NCBI RefSeq assembly: GCF_029212375.1
Contig: NZ_JARGNU010000018.1
Location: 1 to 63,171, forward strand
Source of the DNA: Zhongshania sp.
GTDB taxonomy: Bacteria > Pseudomonadota > Gammaproteobacteria > Pseudomonadales > Spongiibacteraceae
DNA: 63,171 nt
Reading direction: 5' to 3'
Of this stretch, positions 44,984 through 55,970 are shown in pieces; the stretch's first letter is position 1, and each line of letters begins with the position of its first letter. The position numbers and the translations under genes are program-made. The notes below the pieces were generated by a model. It was not told the origin of the DNA. It saw only the letters and a list, made by a program, of their open reading frames with translations, and did not search any database.

Positions 44984-45002
44984 TGTACTAACCGTTTAGT
45001 AT

Positions 45003-45191
45003 TCACCGAGCACTGGAAATAGGCGATGGCGTAGCAATGCTTGCAGTAGCATGCAGCTCAGCCAATAAGGGCCAGCGCTGCTTTATTTGCCGGTAGCGGC
45101 GTTGCTCAACCACTTCGATGTATTTTTGGTCCTCAATTTTGTAGGCTCGATAGATTGCCTGTACATCTTCGCATTGCTGGCTTGCGCCCAT
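45003..45191 (-). CDS. bcsR: Cellulose biosynthesis protein BcsR
   Basis: This 62-residue protein matches BcsR (YhjR) in length, position and its hallmark KQRWPLLAELHA, close to KRWPLLAEF in E. coli. BcsR partners BcsQ in the cytosolic regulatory complex. The N-terminal half (DVQAIYRAYKIEDQKYIEVVEQ) is the usual amphipathic region. ATG 45191 is preceded by GGAATAGAG. It is the first gene of bcsRQABZC and diverges from bcsE. Confidence 0.85.
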   Translation of the reverse strand: MGASQQCEDVQAIYRAYKIEDQKYIEVVEQRRYRQIKQRWPLLAELHATASIATPSPISSAR

Positions 45192-45244
45192 TTACTCTAT
45201 TCCTTGTAAATCAATTGGCATGTCCGGCACTTCAATTCCACCGA

Positions 45245-45262
45245 TGTATAGGGCACTATACA
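45245..45262. promoter_or_regulatory. Inverted repeat in the bcsR-bcsE divergent promoter region
   Basis: TGTATAG (45245-45251) and CTATACA (45256-45262) are perfect 7-bp arms around GGCA. The dyad lies 54-71 bp upstream of bcsR and 131-148 bp upstream of bcsE, beside a TATA-rich tract (45263-45270) that could be a -10 region. It could be an operator controlling both cellulose operons. The regulator is unknown. Confidence 0.5.
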
Positions 45263-45392
45263 GTATATATTAGGCTTAATAGGGGGCATTTTGTCGACCT
45301 ATTAATGTGTTTTCAAGACAATTCAGAATTCTCACCTGTAAATAAGTTGTATTCATTTGGTCGTTTTGCCCTGAAGGATTCACATTCACGCT

Positions 45393-47018
45393 ATGCACGG
45401 TATTCCCGAGCTTCCCGCGGAAGCATTCACCCTTCGCGAAGGCGCCTTTTATTGCGGCTTTAGTCCCGCTTTGCGAGACGCAGTTCCGGTGCTAAGTCGA
45501 ATTTTGGAAAGCAGCAAGCGCGGTGTTTTTGCGGCTGATTGTTTGGAAACAGAGCTTTTTTCCGAGCTAGGTTTGGATGTGCAAACGCGGTTAATTAATG
45601 CGTTTACTTCAGCGCAGCACACAGCCTATTTTTGGCATTCCGCTCCCGCTGTCGCCGAACGCCGAGATTTGGCGACGTTGTTGTCTGAATGTCAGCGTCT
45701 TCATGTGCGCAAGAATACGATGTTGGTCGTTGCCATTAGCGCGTTTAGTGTTGCTAATGGCACGGAGAAGCAGCGAAGCAATCAAATTAAACAGTGGGCT
45801 AAATGGGCGCGGGCAGAAAATATAACCGTGTTGCTGCTGATCTACGGCCACTACGAATCGCTTCGCCCTACAATGATAAAAGAGTGTAACCATATCGCGG
45901 GGATGCTGAGTCTGTTACCAGTAAGCCATCAGCAAATTGATGTTTGTATACATTATTGGTGTAGTGCAGTGGATGTTATTGCTGATCGCGAGTTTTTGCT
46001 CGCGCGCGCCGAGAATGGACATTTCGCGGTTATTGACAGCAGCGAGCAACACACCAGCACCGAGACTACCACCGCAGTTGACGAGGGCGACTTTTATATT
46101 GCGGCGCCCGCGCTACTCGGGGCCGATCAACGGCTTAATAATCATGCAATTGTGGATGCCGTTGTTACGCGCTCCTTCCGCGACAACCATCAACTGATGG
46201 ATTCTATTACCCACCTAGATGCGGCAACGGTGGTATTTAGCTGTTCTGTATCCGATGACGCCCGCGATGTTGCCGTAATGTGCTACAAACTTCGCACCAA
46301 GTATGGCGGTCGGCCTAAATTAGTTGTTCGCGAAGTTAGGCCCTGCCTGCGATACGCCGATACTCGATTTTTGCTGCGTGGGGGTGTTAGCTTAGTGGTG
46401 CCGCACTCTATCGCTTTTTCGGATTTCCTAGATCAAATTGATGCCCTGCAGGGCCAGGTGATGATTCGCAGCCTGCCGGCATCGCTGAGCTCAATGCTGG
46501 AGGCTTGGAAAGGTGTAACACAGCGTGGTTACTTTGAGCCGCAAGAGTTTGTTCGTTACGCCCAGCTGGCATTAGATGCCTCGCGGCAAACTGATCTCGA
46601 CTTGGTGTTGCTAATACTTACGCCCGCAGAAACCCTTGCCATCGAACATTGTTTAAGCTTGTGTAGCATGACGCGTGACGGCGACTTAGTGACGGTCTGT
46701 GATGGAGAACTCTACATGCTATTTAGAGCCTGCCGAGCTACAGACGCAGATATAGCGCTGCGCAATTGTTTTGCTTTGCCACCTAAAGAGATCTTTGCGG
46801 AAACGTTGCAATTTAGTGAAGTGGCCGATATTGAAGAGGCGGTTGCCAGTATTTTGCCTGCCCGCAGCTTTATTGCGGCTGAGCGCGGCAGGCAGCTGCT
46901 CAGTCAATCACCCACTCAAATGGGTGCTGATACGCTATTAATTAATGTTGCTAACGGAAAGCGGATTGTGGCAAAACCAGTGGCGCTATTGCCGCACCAA
47001 GATTCATCAATCAGTTGA
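45393..47018 (+). CDS. bcsE: c-di-GMP-binding cellulose regulator BcsE
   Basis: BcsE senses c-di-GMP through its GIL domain and scaffolds BcsQ/BcsR/BcsF. The 541-residue protein has a degenerate receiver/ATPase-like region, then LRYADTRFLLRGGVSLVVPHSI (typical of the REC-like half) and the GIL I-site RxGD, here RDGD near residue 427 in SMTRDGDLVTV. The ATG follows AAGGA. It starts the operon bcsE-bcsF-bcsG-bcsG, divergent from bcsR. Confidence 0.92.
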   Translation: MHGIPELPAEAFTLREGAFYCGFSPALRDAVPVLSRILESSKRGVFAADCLETELFSELGLDVQTRLINAFTSAQHTAYFWHSAPAVAERRDLATLLSECQRLHVRKNTMLVVAISAFSVANGTEKQRSNQIKQWAKWARAENITVLLLIYGHYESLRPTMIKECNHIAGMLSLLPVSHQQIDVCIHYWCSAVDVIADREFLLARAENGHFAVIDSSEQHTSTETTTAVDEGDFYIAAPALLGADQRLNNHAIVDAVVTRSFRDNHQLMDSITHLDAATVVFSCSVSDDARDVAVMCYKLRTKYGGRPKLVVREVRPCLRYADTRFLLRGGVSLVVPHSIAFSDFLDQIDALQGQVMIRSLPASLSSMLEAWKGVTQRGYFEPQEFVRYAQLALDASRQTDLDLVLLILTPAETLAIEHCLSLCSMTRDGDLVTVCDGELYMLFRACRATDADIALRNCFALPPKEIFAETLQFSEVADIEEAVASILPARSFIAAERGRQLLSQSPTQMGADTLLINVANGKRIVAKPVALLPHQDSSIS

Positions 47019-47056
47019 TCGATAGGTTTATGCATAATAGCCGGTGAAAATTCAGT

Positions 47057-47260
47057 ATGAATATAGAAAGTTTTTTGATTACGCTCTTGTTAGGCTGCGT
47101 TGCCGGCGGTTTTATTGGCTACTTTGTGCGCGATGTATTTGCCGCGCTTGCCGCGCTTATTTATAGGGTATATGCCAAACCTCGCTACTTTCGACCATTT
47201 GACCCCGAAAATATAATTAAAAACGTAGATGCCACCTCTAGTAACGAGCCTTCACAATGA
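47057..47260 (+). CDS. bcsF: Cellulose biosynthesis membrane protein BcsF
   Basis: The 67-residue protein has one N-terminal membrane segment (FLITLLLGCVAGGFIGYFV) followed by YAKPRYFRPFDPE, matching the FAKPRYVKP signature I recall for E. coli BcsF. BcsF anchors BcsE at the membrane. Its stop overlaps the bcsG start (ATGA). Confidence 0.87.
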   Translation: MNIESFLITLLLGCVAGGFIGYFVRDVFAALAALIYRVYAKPRYFRPFDPENIIKNVDATSSNEPSQ

Positions 47261-48858
47261 CCGATACGCCAGTGCCGCGCACCGTAGCTCTTAAAGGGCT
47301 CGGGTGGTGGAACCTTTATTTTATCGTTAAAATTTTCTTGTTTGCCCGTGGCCAAATTGATTTTCACCCGCTTGAAAATTTTAGCCTGTTGGCATTTCTA
47401 TTATTTCCCATTACCAACAAAATTCTCAATGCAGTACGCCATCTTGCTGCAGTGCCGCTGGCGCTGTGGTTGTTTCACTACGATTCTTTTTTACCGCCAC
47501 TGGAAAGGTTGGTTGCACAGTTAGATCAGCTGATGGCGTTTGAATGGTTTTACATGTTGGAGTTAGTCCTTCGCTTTATTCCACCCGCTACCTTGCTTGC
47601 AGCGGGGCTATTGGTGGCGGCGTATTATTATCTCGCGATGTTTTTCCGTATATCCGTTATTGTGGTGCTGGCTTGTGTTGGCGTGAGTTTGTATGGCGAT
47701 AATTCTGTTAGCAAGGTGGCCGATTCGCCCGCTTTGGTGGCGACTGCCGCCGACAAAACCACCGCGATGGGGCGTGATGATGCAAGCCTGAACAAATACC
47801 TTCAGCAGTTTTTGAGTAGTGAACGTCAACGTGTGGTTGACTTCCCTAAAGCGATTGGCGATGCCGCGCCCTTTGATATCTTAATGATTAGCATCTGTTC
47901 GCTGGCGTGGGACGACATGAGTATTGCGGGGGTTACTGATCATCCATTGATGTCGCAATTTGATATTGTTTTTGAACAATTTAATTCTGCCACCTCGTAC
48001 AGTGGCCCCGCGCTGATTCGACTAACACGCGCCAGCTGCGGTCAGCCGGCCCATGACGCGTTATATCAAGCGGCCGATCCCCAGTGTAGATTGTTCGATA
48101 ATTTACAGGCATTAGGCTACGGCGAAGCCTTAATGATGAATCATGATGGTGTTTTCAACAGTCTATTAGAGCGCACTCGCCAGTACGGTGGTATTGACGT
48201 TCCACTGGTATCTCAAGAAGGTCTAACAGTAAGCCAAAAAGCCTTTGCTGGCTCACCGGTTACCAGTGATTTGGAATTATTGCAGCGCTGGCTGGGTACT
48301 AGGCAAGCTAGCACCCAGCCCGTACTGGCACTTTACAATTCGGCGAGCCTCCACGACGGTAATCGTATTCTCAATAGCGAGCGAGTTTCTGGTACGGAAA
48401 GCTACTCTATACGCGTACACCGCCTATTTGATGATTTAAGCCAGTTTATGAAGCAGCTTAAAGAATCTGGGCGTAATGTTGTGGTGATCTTGGTGCCGGA
48501 GCATGGTGGGGGTTTACGTGGCGATAAAATGCAAATTCCTGGGATGCGCGAAATTGCGTCGCCGTCAATTACCCATGTGCCGGTGGCTATTAAGTTGATT
48601 GGGCCGAGCATTGAGCGCAGCGATAAGGTGGCTTACATTAAAAAGCCAAGCAGCCACATGGCACTGTCACAGCTTATTGCCAATATTATTACTAGCGATG
48701 TGTATCATGGCGGCGCATTTTCGGCGGCCAGCCTTACCGATAATCTTCCTCAAACGGCGGCCGTGTCTCAAAATGAAGGTAGCACCGTTATAAGCATCGG
48801 TGGCGAGCACTATATTAGTTTGGACGGGCAACATTGGAGTCTTTATCCCTCCAATTGA
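47257..48858 (+). CDS. bcsG: Cellulose phosphoethanolamine transferase BcsG (first copy)
   Basis: BcsG transfers phosphoethanolamine from phosphatidylethanolamine to cellulose in the periplasm. The 533-residue protein has about five N-terminal membrane segments (residues ~15-150) and an alkaline-phosphatase-like domain. Active-site segments match E. coli BcsG: ISICSLAWDD (zinc Cys region, near 213), SYSGPA (nucleophile Ser, near 248), LMMNHDG, SLHDGN and PEHGGGLRGDKMQ. It starts by overlapping bcsF and is followed by a second, related copy. Confidence 0.94.
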   Translation: MTDTPVPRTVALKGLGWWNLYFIVKIFLFARGQIDFHPLENFSLLAFLLFPITNKILNAVRHLAAVPLALWLFHYDSFLPPLERLVAQLDQLMAFEWFYMLELVLRFIPPATLLAAGLLVAAYYYLAMFFRISVIVVLACVGVSLYGDNSVSKVADSPALVATAADKTTAMGRDDASLNKYLQQFLSSERQRVVDFPKAIGDAAPFDILMISICSLAWDDMSIAGVTDHPLMSQFDIVFEQFNSATSYSGPALIRLTRASCGQPAHDALYQAADPQCRLFDNLQALGYGEALMMNHDGVFNSLLERTRQYGGIDVPLVSQEGLTVSQKAFAGSPVTSDLELLQRWLGTRQASTQPVLALYNSASLHDGNRILNSERVSGTESYSIRVHRLFDDLSQFMKQLKESGRNVVVILVPEHGGGLRGDKMQIPGMREIASPSITHVPVAIKLIGPSIERSDKVAYIKKPSSHMALSQLIANIITSDVYHGGAFSAASLTDNLPQTAAVSQNEGSTVISIGGEHYISLDGQHWSLYPSN

Positions 48859-48900
48859 TTGGTATTGTTTTGGGTAAGAATACGGAAATTTCTGAATATT

Positions 48901-50493
48901 ATGCGCGTCGGCAAGTTTAATGAATTGGGTATCTGGAGTAATTACTTCCTTATTAAGATTACCTTGTTTTTGTTGGGAAAAATGGAGTTTCATTTTCTCG
49001 GTAATCTATTGCTTGCCTTGTTGCTATTGCTGCATCTGCAGGGGCGCCCCGCACGGGTGCTTCGCCAAATTTGTGCTATTGGCATTGCCATTGTTTTACT
49101 TTATGTAGATGCAAAAATTCCGTTAAATGCGGTCGCTTTAGCGCTGATTAATTTGCCTGAGTACGAATGGTGGTACTCGCTAGATGTAGTGCTGAGGCTT
49201 CTTTCTTTGCAGGTTGTGCTGATTATTGCGCTGCTTTGCATAGTAAATTTCTATATTTCTCAGTATCTGGAAATTGGCGTTATTGTCTTTGTTGGTTTCT
49301 TGGCTATGGCGTTACTGAAAAGCGGGATTGCGACGCCGTTATTTGCGACCAATTACAGTATTGCATCGAACGTGTCTGCGAGTCATGGCGCTAGCGCTGT
49401 GCCGTTGCCAAACTCCGATCAAGCGTTAAATAGCTACCTTCAAAAATTTTTCCAGAGTGAACAAAGTCGCACTATTGAGATGACTAACACCAGTCAAGCA
49501 ATGGCACCCTTTGATATTGTTTTTATTAGTATCTGTTCTTTAGCATGGGACGACATTGCGCTAGTCGGAATGAATGATCACCCCATGTTCAATAATTTTG
49601 ATATTGTCTTTGAAAAATTTAACTCTGCTTCTTCGTATAGTGGTCCGGCAGTGACTCGGCTGCTCCGTGCTAGTTGCGGACAATCACCCCACGAAAAGCT
49701 GTCTGTTCGCGACGGTGTTGATCATTGTTTGGTGTTTCAGCAACTAAAGCATTTAGGTTACGAGCAGGCCTTGCTTATGAATCACGATGGTCGGTTTGAT
49801 GGCTTTCTTAATCAGTTAAAAGTTTACGGCGGCATCGATGCGTCCCTTGCCTCCCAAGTTGATATTCCGGTATGCCAAAAGGCATTTGATGGTAGCCCAG
49901 TTTTGTGCGATCGAGCAGTGCTGGATCAGTGGCTGAAAGCCCGCAATACCTCAAGCGTAGAAAGCCAAGCTGTTTTTTTTAATACGGTATCACTGCATGA
50001 CGGTAATCGCGTAGTTGGCGAAAACAGGCTCACAGGGCTCGCTAGCTATACGCGACGTTTACGTATTCTGTTGGATGACCTGCAGGGCTTTATCGATAAC
50101 CTCACACAGAGTGATCGCAATACATTGTTAATCTTAATTCCAGAACACGGAGCTGCGCTGCGTGGTGATAAAATGCAATTGACGGGCATTCGGGAAATAC
50201 CCTCACCCAGCATTACTCATATTCCCGTTGCGATAAAATTTATTGGGCCGCGTCTAAAACGCGTTGGCGGTCAAGTTAGTGTAGCCGCCGATAGTTCTTT
50301 CTTGGCTATTTCAGCATTAATCGCTAATGTTATGCAGCAGAATATTTTTGCGTCTAATACTTTTTCGCCTCAGTCAGTGGTTGACGGGCTGCCAAGTACT
50401 GCTGCGGTCTCTCAAAATGAAGGCAGTGCGGTAATTCATTTTGGCAGTAGCGACTATGTAACCGTGGATGGAAAGAGTTGGTCGCGATACTAG
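48901..50493 (+). CDS. bcsG: BcsG paralogue (tandem second copy)
   Basis: The 530-residue protein is collinear with the preceding BcsG and keeps the same catalytic segments: ISICSLAWDD, SYSGPAVTRLLRASCGQ, LLMNHDG, SLHDGN and PEHGAALRGDKMQ, with several N-terminal membrane helices. The two copies diverge in the membrane part (FNELGIWSNYFLIKITLFLLGK here), so this is not a recent identical duplication. ATG 48901 is chosen; the frame is open back to a TTG at 48859, directly after the first copy's stop, and no strong Shine-Dalgarno is seen for either. Both active sites look intact, so both may be functional. Confidence 0.9.
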   Translation: MRVGKFNELGIWSNYFLIKITLFLLGKMEFHFLGNLLLALLLLLHLQGRPARVLRQICAIGIAIVLLYVDAKIPLNAVALALINLPEYEWWYSLDVVLRLLSLQVVLIIALLCIVNFYISQYLEIGVIVFVGFLAMALLKSGIATPLFATNYSIASNVSASHGASAVPLPNSDQALNSYLQKFFQSEQSRTIEMTNTSQAMAPFDIVFISICSLAWDDIALVGMNDHPMFNNFDIVFEKFNSASSYSGPAVTRLLRASCGQSPHEKLSVRDGVDHCLVFQQLKHLGYEQALLMNHDGRFDGFLNQLKVYGGIDASLASQVDIPVCQKAFDGSPVLCDRAVLDQWLKARNTSSVESQAVFFNTVSLHDGNRVVGENRLTGLASYTRRLRILLDDLQGFIDNLTQSDRNTLLILIPEHGAALRGDKMQLTGIREIPSPSITHIPVAIKFIGPRLKRVGGQVSVAADSSFLAISALIANVMQQNIFASNTFSPQSVVDGLPSTAAVSQNEGSAVIHFGSSDYVTVDGKSWSRY

Positions 50494-50694
50494 GGCGCAT
50501 TCTGCGCTACTGGGTGACACTGGGAATAGCGCTCTTGTCGCTGCCAATGGAGGCTGTTAACCGAAAAGTATCGTCATTTCGGCGGCATAAGGTATTTTTC
50601 GGCAGCTGGCTATCGTACTCAATACCGCGTGGCGTGTGCGCCTTAGGGTATGATATGTGCTTTGGTGAGTTAGCAGGCCTGTTTTTATGTCTGC
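50494..50694. other. Gap between bcsG paralogue and Nudix gene
   Basis: I see no supported gene here. GGTATGATATG near 50647-50657 could be a -10 region for the Nudix gene. There is no clear terminator for the bcsEFG operon. Confidence 0.35.
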
Positions 50695-51309
50695 ATGGCG
50701 ACGAGGTGGGTATTGAAAAGAAACAGCGACGAGGCGCTTGCTTTACAGCAAATTATATCGCGGCTAGATGATTTTAAACCGCGTCAACGCTGGTGGCGGC
50801 GCTGGGTAAAACGGTCGGCCGTAGCGCTGATTTTGCGTGAGCTAGATGATCATATTGAAGTGCTGATGATTAAGCGAGCAGACCGCGAGGGCGATCCGTG
50901 GTCTGGGCATATGGCGTTTCCTGGCGGGCGTATGGATCGCCAAGATGTGACAGGTTTGCGCACTGCAATTCGCGAAACCGAAGAAGAGACTGGTATTTAT
51001 TTAGATAAGGCTGGGCACTGTATTGGGCGCTTGTCCGACATTGTGAGTCGGCCCCATTCCGGCCGGCAACCGATGGTAGTAACGCCCTATGTTTTTCGCC
51101 TGCATACCGCGGTGAGCATCGAGGCCAATCACGAAGTGGCAGAAGCGGTGTGGGTGCCGCTGCGGTTTTTAATGGACCACGGTAATCGTGAGACGATGAC
51201 GTGGGGGCGTGGCAAGTTGCAAATGAACTTGCCCTGCTATTTCTATGAGAAGCGTCGTATCTGGGGTATGTCGCTCAAAATGCTCGACGAGTTACTTGGT
51301 CTGATTTGA
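50695..51309 (+). CDS. Nudix hydrolase, CoA pyrophosphatase-like (NudL family)
   Basis: The 204-residue protein carries SGHMAFPGGRMDRQD, then RTAIRETEEETGI, a Nudix box with Asp in place of the first conserved Glu, and the flanking PWSGHMAFPGGR is characteristic of the CoA-pyrophosphatase (UPF0035) group. It likely hydrolyses CoA or related dinucleotides to phosphopantetheine and 3',5'-ADP. ATG 50695 is taken; a TTG at 50713 is possible. It ends overlapping the convergent gene by 18 bp. Confidence 0.86.
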   Translation: MATRWVLKRNSDEALALQQIISRLDDFKPRQRWWRRWVKRSAVALILRELDDHIEVLMIKRADREGDPWSGHMAFPGGRMDRQDVTGLRTAIRETEEETGIYLDKAGHCIGRLSDIVSRPHSGRQPMVVTPYVFRLHTAVSIEANHEVAEAVWVPLRFLMDHGNRETMTWGRGKLQMNLPCYFYEKRRIWGMSLKMLDELLGLI

Positions 51310-52044
51310 GTTGGATTCCGATTTCGCGGTTGGGTTCGCTAATTCTTCGTCGGCTTGCGCGGCGTCTAAGCCAGAGCGTAAATTTGGCCGTACGGGGCCA
51401 AACTCCTCGTCACTGCTTTGCTCTGGTTCGGGTAGTAAGTTGCGCTGGTCTTCCCACAGAAACATTTTGGTCTCGTTGAGTAATTTTCGCGCTTGGCTTT
51501 GGGGTCTAGCGGCTTCCGCAAGGGCCTCGTCGGGGAGCAATTTTTGCAGCCAAGCTTTAAACACCGCCATAATAACGGGGGTTTTCTTGGGGTCGACATA
51601 TTGCCAGCGCGAGCCATCAAGAATGTTGCCAGACACCCGTTCTTCTTTTACGGGTAACCAGTAAACCCCGCAGCTGGATAAACTGAAATCGTCTTGGCGA
51701 CCAAAGCTGATGTTGGCTTTAAAGGGGTTGAAGGCATCTGCCGGTGGATTGTCAATGCGGTGCAGGGCCATTATCCACTGGCTGCCAGGGGGAAAGTCCT
51801 TGGCCTCGGGTCGGCATAAATTGTCCTTTTTACCCCAAATTCGAATTTGCTCTCGGTACTCACTACCCTGAATGATTTCTTTGATACTTAAATCAAAGCC
51901 ATTGCCTTGGCCGCGCTCGACTTCGCCGTAGACAACAAGGTCGGCTTCGGTATAAACCGTTTTAAACGGTCCCTGCCACAGGCATTCGCAGGCGAGGGTG
52001 GTCGTACTAAATAACAGGCTGATAATGGTGAGCGCAATTTTCAA
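51292..52044 (-). CDS. Secreted Cys-rich protein, possible NTR/TIMP-like fold
   Basis: The 250-residue protein has a signal peptide (MKIALTIISLLFSTTTLA) cut just before Cys19-Glu-Cys21. The mature CxC start, followed by EADLVVYGEVERG and a second Cys pair (LCRPEAK, SSCGVYWLP), resembles the netrin/TIMP OB-fold group, but I would not call a function. The C-terminal ~60 residues are acidic and low-complexity (Asp/Glu/Ser/Asn). The start is TTG with a good GAGGAAAA. It is probably periplasmic. No operon partner is evident. Confidence 0.6.
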   Translation of the reverse strand: MKIALTIISLLFSTTTLACECLWQGPFKTVYTEADLVVYGEVERGQGNGFDLSIKEIIQGSEYREQIRIWGKKDNLCRPEAKDFPPGSQWIMALHRIDNPPADAFNPFKANISFGRQDDFSLSSCGVYWLPVKEERVSGNILDGSRWQYVDPKKTPVIMAVFKAWLQKLLPDEALAEAARPQSQARKLLNETKMFLWEDQRNLLPEPEQSSDEEFGPVRPNLRSGLDAAQADEELANPTAKSESNSNQTK

Positions 52045-52132
52045 TGGTTTTCCTCATGATGCTCGGTGGTGTTGGGCCGGGTAATTAGTGGCTAATCATA
52101 TACTGCTTAGAAAGGTATTTTAATGTTCTCAA

Positions 52133-52165
52133 TAAAAAAGGGTGCAGCCATCGCTACACCCTTTC
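52133..52165 (-). terminator. Intrinsic terminator of the outer-membrane barrel gene
   Basis: On the minus strand AAAGGGTG and CACCCTTT arms, extended by AGC/GCT with one mismatch, form a stem (52137-52164) followed by a T-run. It lies 22-50 bp past the stop at 52187. Confidence 0.88.
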
Positions 52166-52186
52166 GGGGTCTTGCTTAGTTGATCT

Positions 52187-52924
52187 TTAGATGTCGAGCA
52201 CGAGGCCTATGAAGTAGCCATCAACGGTGACATTGGCTTCTTCGTTGTCGTCTTCTAGCTGAACGTCAAAATTGCGGTAGCCGATTTCTAGGCCCAGCAC
52301 CCCAAGTTCATAGCCTAGGGCAAGGGTCATGTCGGTGACTTTATTGTCGCCATAGGCAATGACATTGCCAAGGCCAGAGGCATAAAGCCCTGTTAGTGGT
52401 AATTCAAAGCGGGCGTTTACATAAGCCATTGGGATTGGTGCGTCGATCTCGATAGAACCCTCCCCACTCGTGCCTCGAATGCTGACTTCGCCGTCAAACA
52501 TGCGCACGGTTACGCCCACGTCTAAGTTCACCCAGTTATCTAGAATTTCGTAGTAAAAGGTGCCGTCGGTATGCGTAAGGTCGGTTGTGGAATCAACCTC
52601 TTCACCGACGAGATAGCCCTTACCGTCGAAAGTATAAGGTTTTGTTAAGGTGCCCTTCTCGGAAATATCGAGGCTGGTGTGCTGTAGGCGAATATTTGGC
52701 AGCAGTGGCACGGGGTGCTCTAGGGCAACATAAAAACTCTTGCCGGTTTCGTCGTCGTAGCCGAGGTCGTCATTCATATCAATGCTTTGTGAGCCGGCTT
52801 TAACGTCACCGTCCCAGCTTTGTTTCCACATGTAGCCGCCAGCGGTGGCGCCTACAATATCTGCTTGGCTGCTTATTGATACGCTAGCGGCAAGTATTGC
52901 CAATGCGATAAGTCTTTTTTGCAT
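52187..52924 (-). CDS. TIGR04219-type outer-membrane beta-barrel protein
   Basis: The 245-residue protein has a signal peptide (MQKRLIALAILAASVSISSQA) and the ADIVGATAGGYMWKQSWDG start I associate with the TIGR04219 outer-membrane family. Alternating beta strands (FYVALEHPVPLLPNIRLQHTS; ALGYELGVLGLEIGYRNFDV) and an end in a hydrophobic residue (YFIGLVLDI) fit a small barrel. Function is unknown. It is followed by a strong terminator. Confidence 0.8.
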   Translation of the reverse strand: MQKRLIALAILAASVSISSQADIVGATAGGYMWKQSWDGDVKAGSQSIDMNDDLGYDDETGKSFYVALEHPVPLLPNIRLQHTSLDISEKGTLTKPYTFDGKGYLVGEEVDSTTDLTHTDGTFYYEILDNWVNLDVGVTVRMFDGEVSIRGTSGEGSIEIDAPIPMAYVNARFELPLTGLYASGLGNVIAYGDNKVTDMTLALGYELGVLGLEIGYRNFDVQLEDDNEEANVTVDGYFIGLVLDI

Positions 52925-53002
52925 GGTCTATTCCCCTAAGTGTTTTTAATGTTGTCATTCGCATTGCTTCAACCATAGTACCTGTCTATTACAGGGTAAA
53001 TA

Positions 53003-55305
<2,303 letters not shown>

Positions 55306-55378
55306 ATAAAGGCTTCTTGTAATCAATAAATGGAACTTGGCGATGAATGGGGGGCATTATCCCGCGCTGAGCGCTGGC

Positions 55379-55798
55379 TTAAAAGGGCTTTAAGACCGCA
55401 AGTAATACAATAGCGAACAATGCAAAAACCGGTGCCTCGTTGAACCAGCGATAAAATACGTGTCGGCGCTGGTTTTGGTCATTGGCAAAAATCTTTACCA
55501 AATGCCCGCAATACAGGTGGTAGGCGATTAGTCCCGCGACAAATACCAGTTTGACATGCAGCCACCCCGCGTGAAGATAGTAGCTGGGTTGCAGGCTAAT
55601 TAGTAAGCCACCAAAAACCACCGTTAATATGGCAAAGGGGCTAACAAAACGGTAGAGCTTGCGTTCCATGATTTTGAGCTGGTTGCGGGTGGCTTGGTCT
55701 TCGCTCATTGCGTGATAAACAAACAGTCTCGGCAGGTAAAAAATGCCGGCAAACCAGCAGATCACCGCAATAATATGGAAGGCTTTAAGCCAGAGCAT
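55379..55798 (-). CDS. hemJ: Protoporphyrinogen oxidase HemJ
   Basis: HemJ oxidises protoporphyrinogen IX in the inner membrane. The 139-residue, four-helix protein starts MLWLKAFHIIAVICWFAGIFYLPRLFVYH (with the conserved His and Arg) and has YLHAGWLHVKLVFVAGLIAYHLYCG, then FNEAPVFALFAIVLLAVLKPF. ATG 55798 is preferred over the longer open frame (55870), whose extra residues are not family-like. The hemJ-hemL-hemB grouping supports a haem-synthesis role. Confidence 0.92.
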   Translation of the reverse strand: MLWLKAFHIIAVICWFAGIFYLPRLFVYHAMSEDQATRNQLKIMERKLYRFVSPFAILTVVFGGLLISLQPSYYLHAGWLHVKLVFVAGLIAYHLYCGHLVKIFANDQNQRRHVFYRWFNEAPVFALFAIVLLAVLKPF

Positions 55799-55970
55799 GG
55801 GGCAATATCCTATTGAAGGCGCTAAAATTACTGTGTCGGTGCTGGGTGTACTAGGGTATTTAGCATACAATATCCCTTAGCCAAATGCGGCCCGCCGCAG
55901 GTTTTTTTCGTGCTGATTTTCATTCTGGGCATTTGTTTTCGCTCAACTGCCTGTACAGGCCGCTTATATA

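Noticed and set aside
48859-48900. N-terminal extension of the second BcsG to the TTG directly after the first copy's stop, or a frameshifted fusion of the two copies
   Set aside because: No ribosome binding site supports it and each copy is complete on its own.
50478-50771. Open frame of 97 codons starting in the end of the second bcsG
   Set aside because: It starts at TTG without a ribosome binding site, crosses into the Nudix gene in another frame, and its composition is not protein-like.
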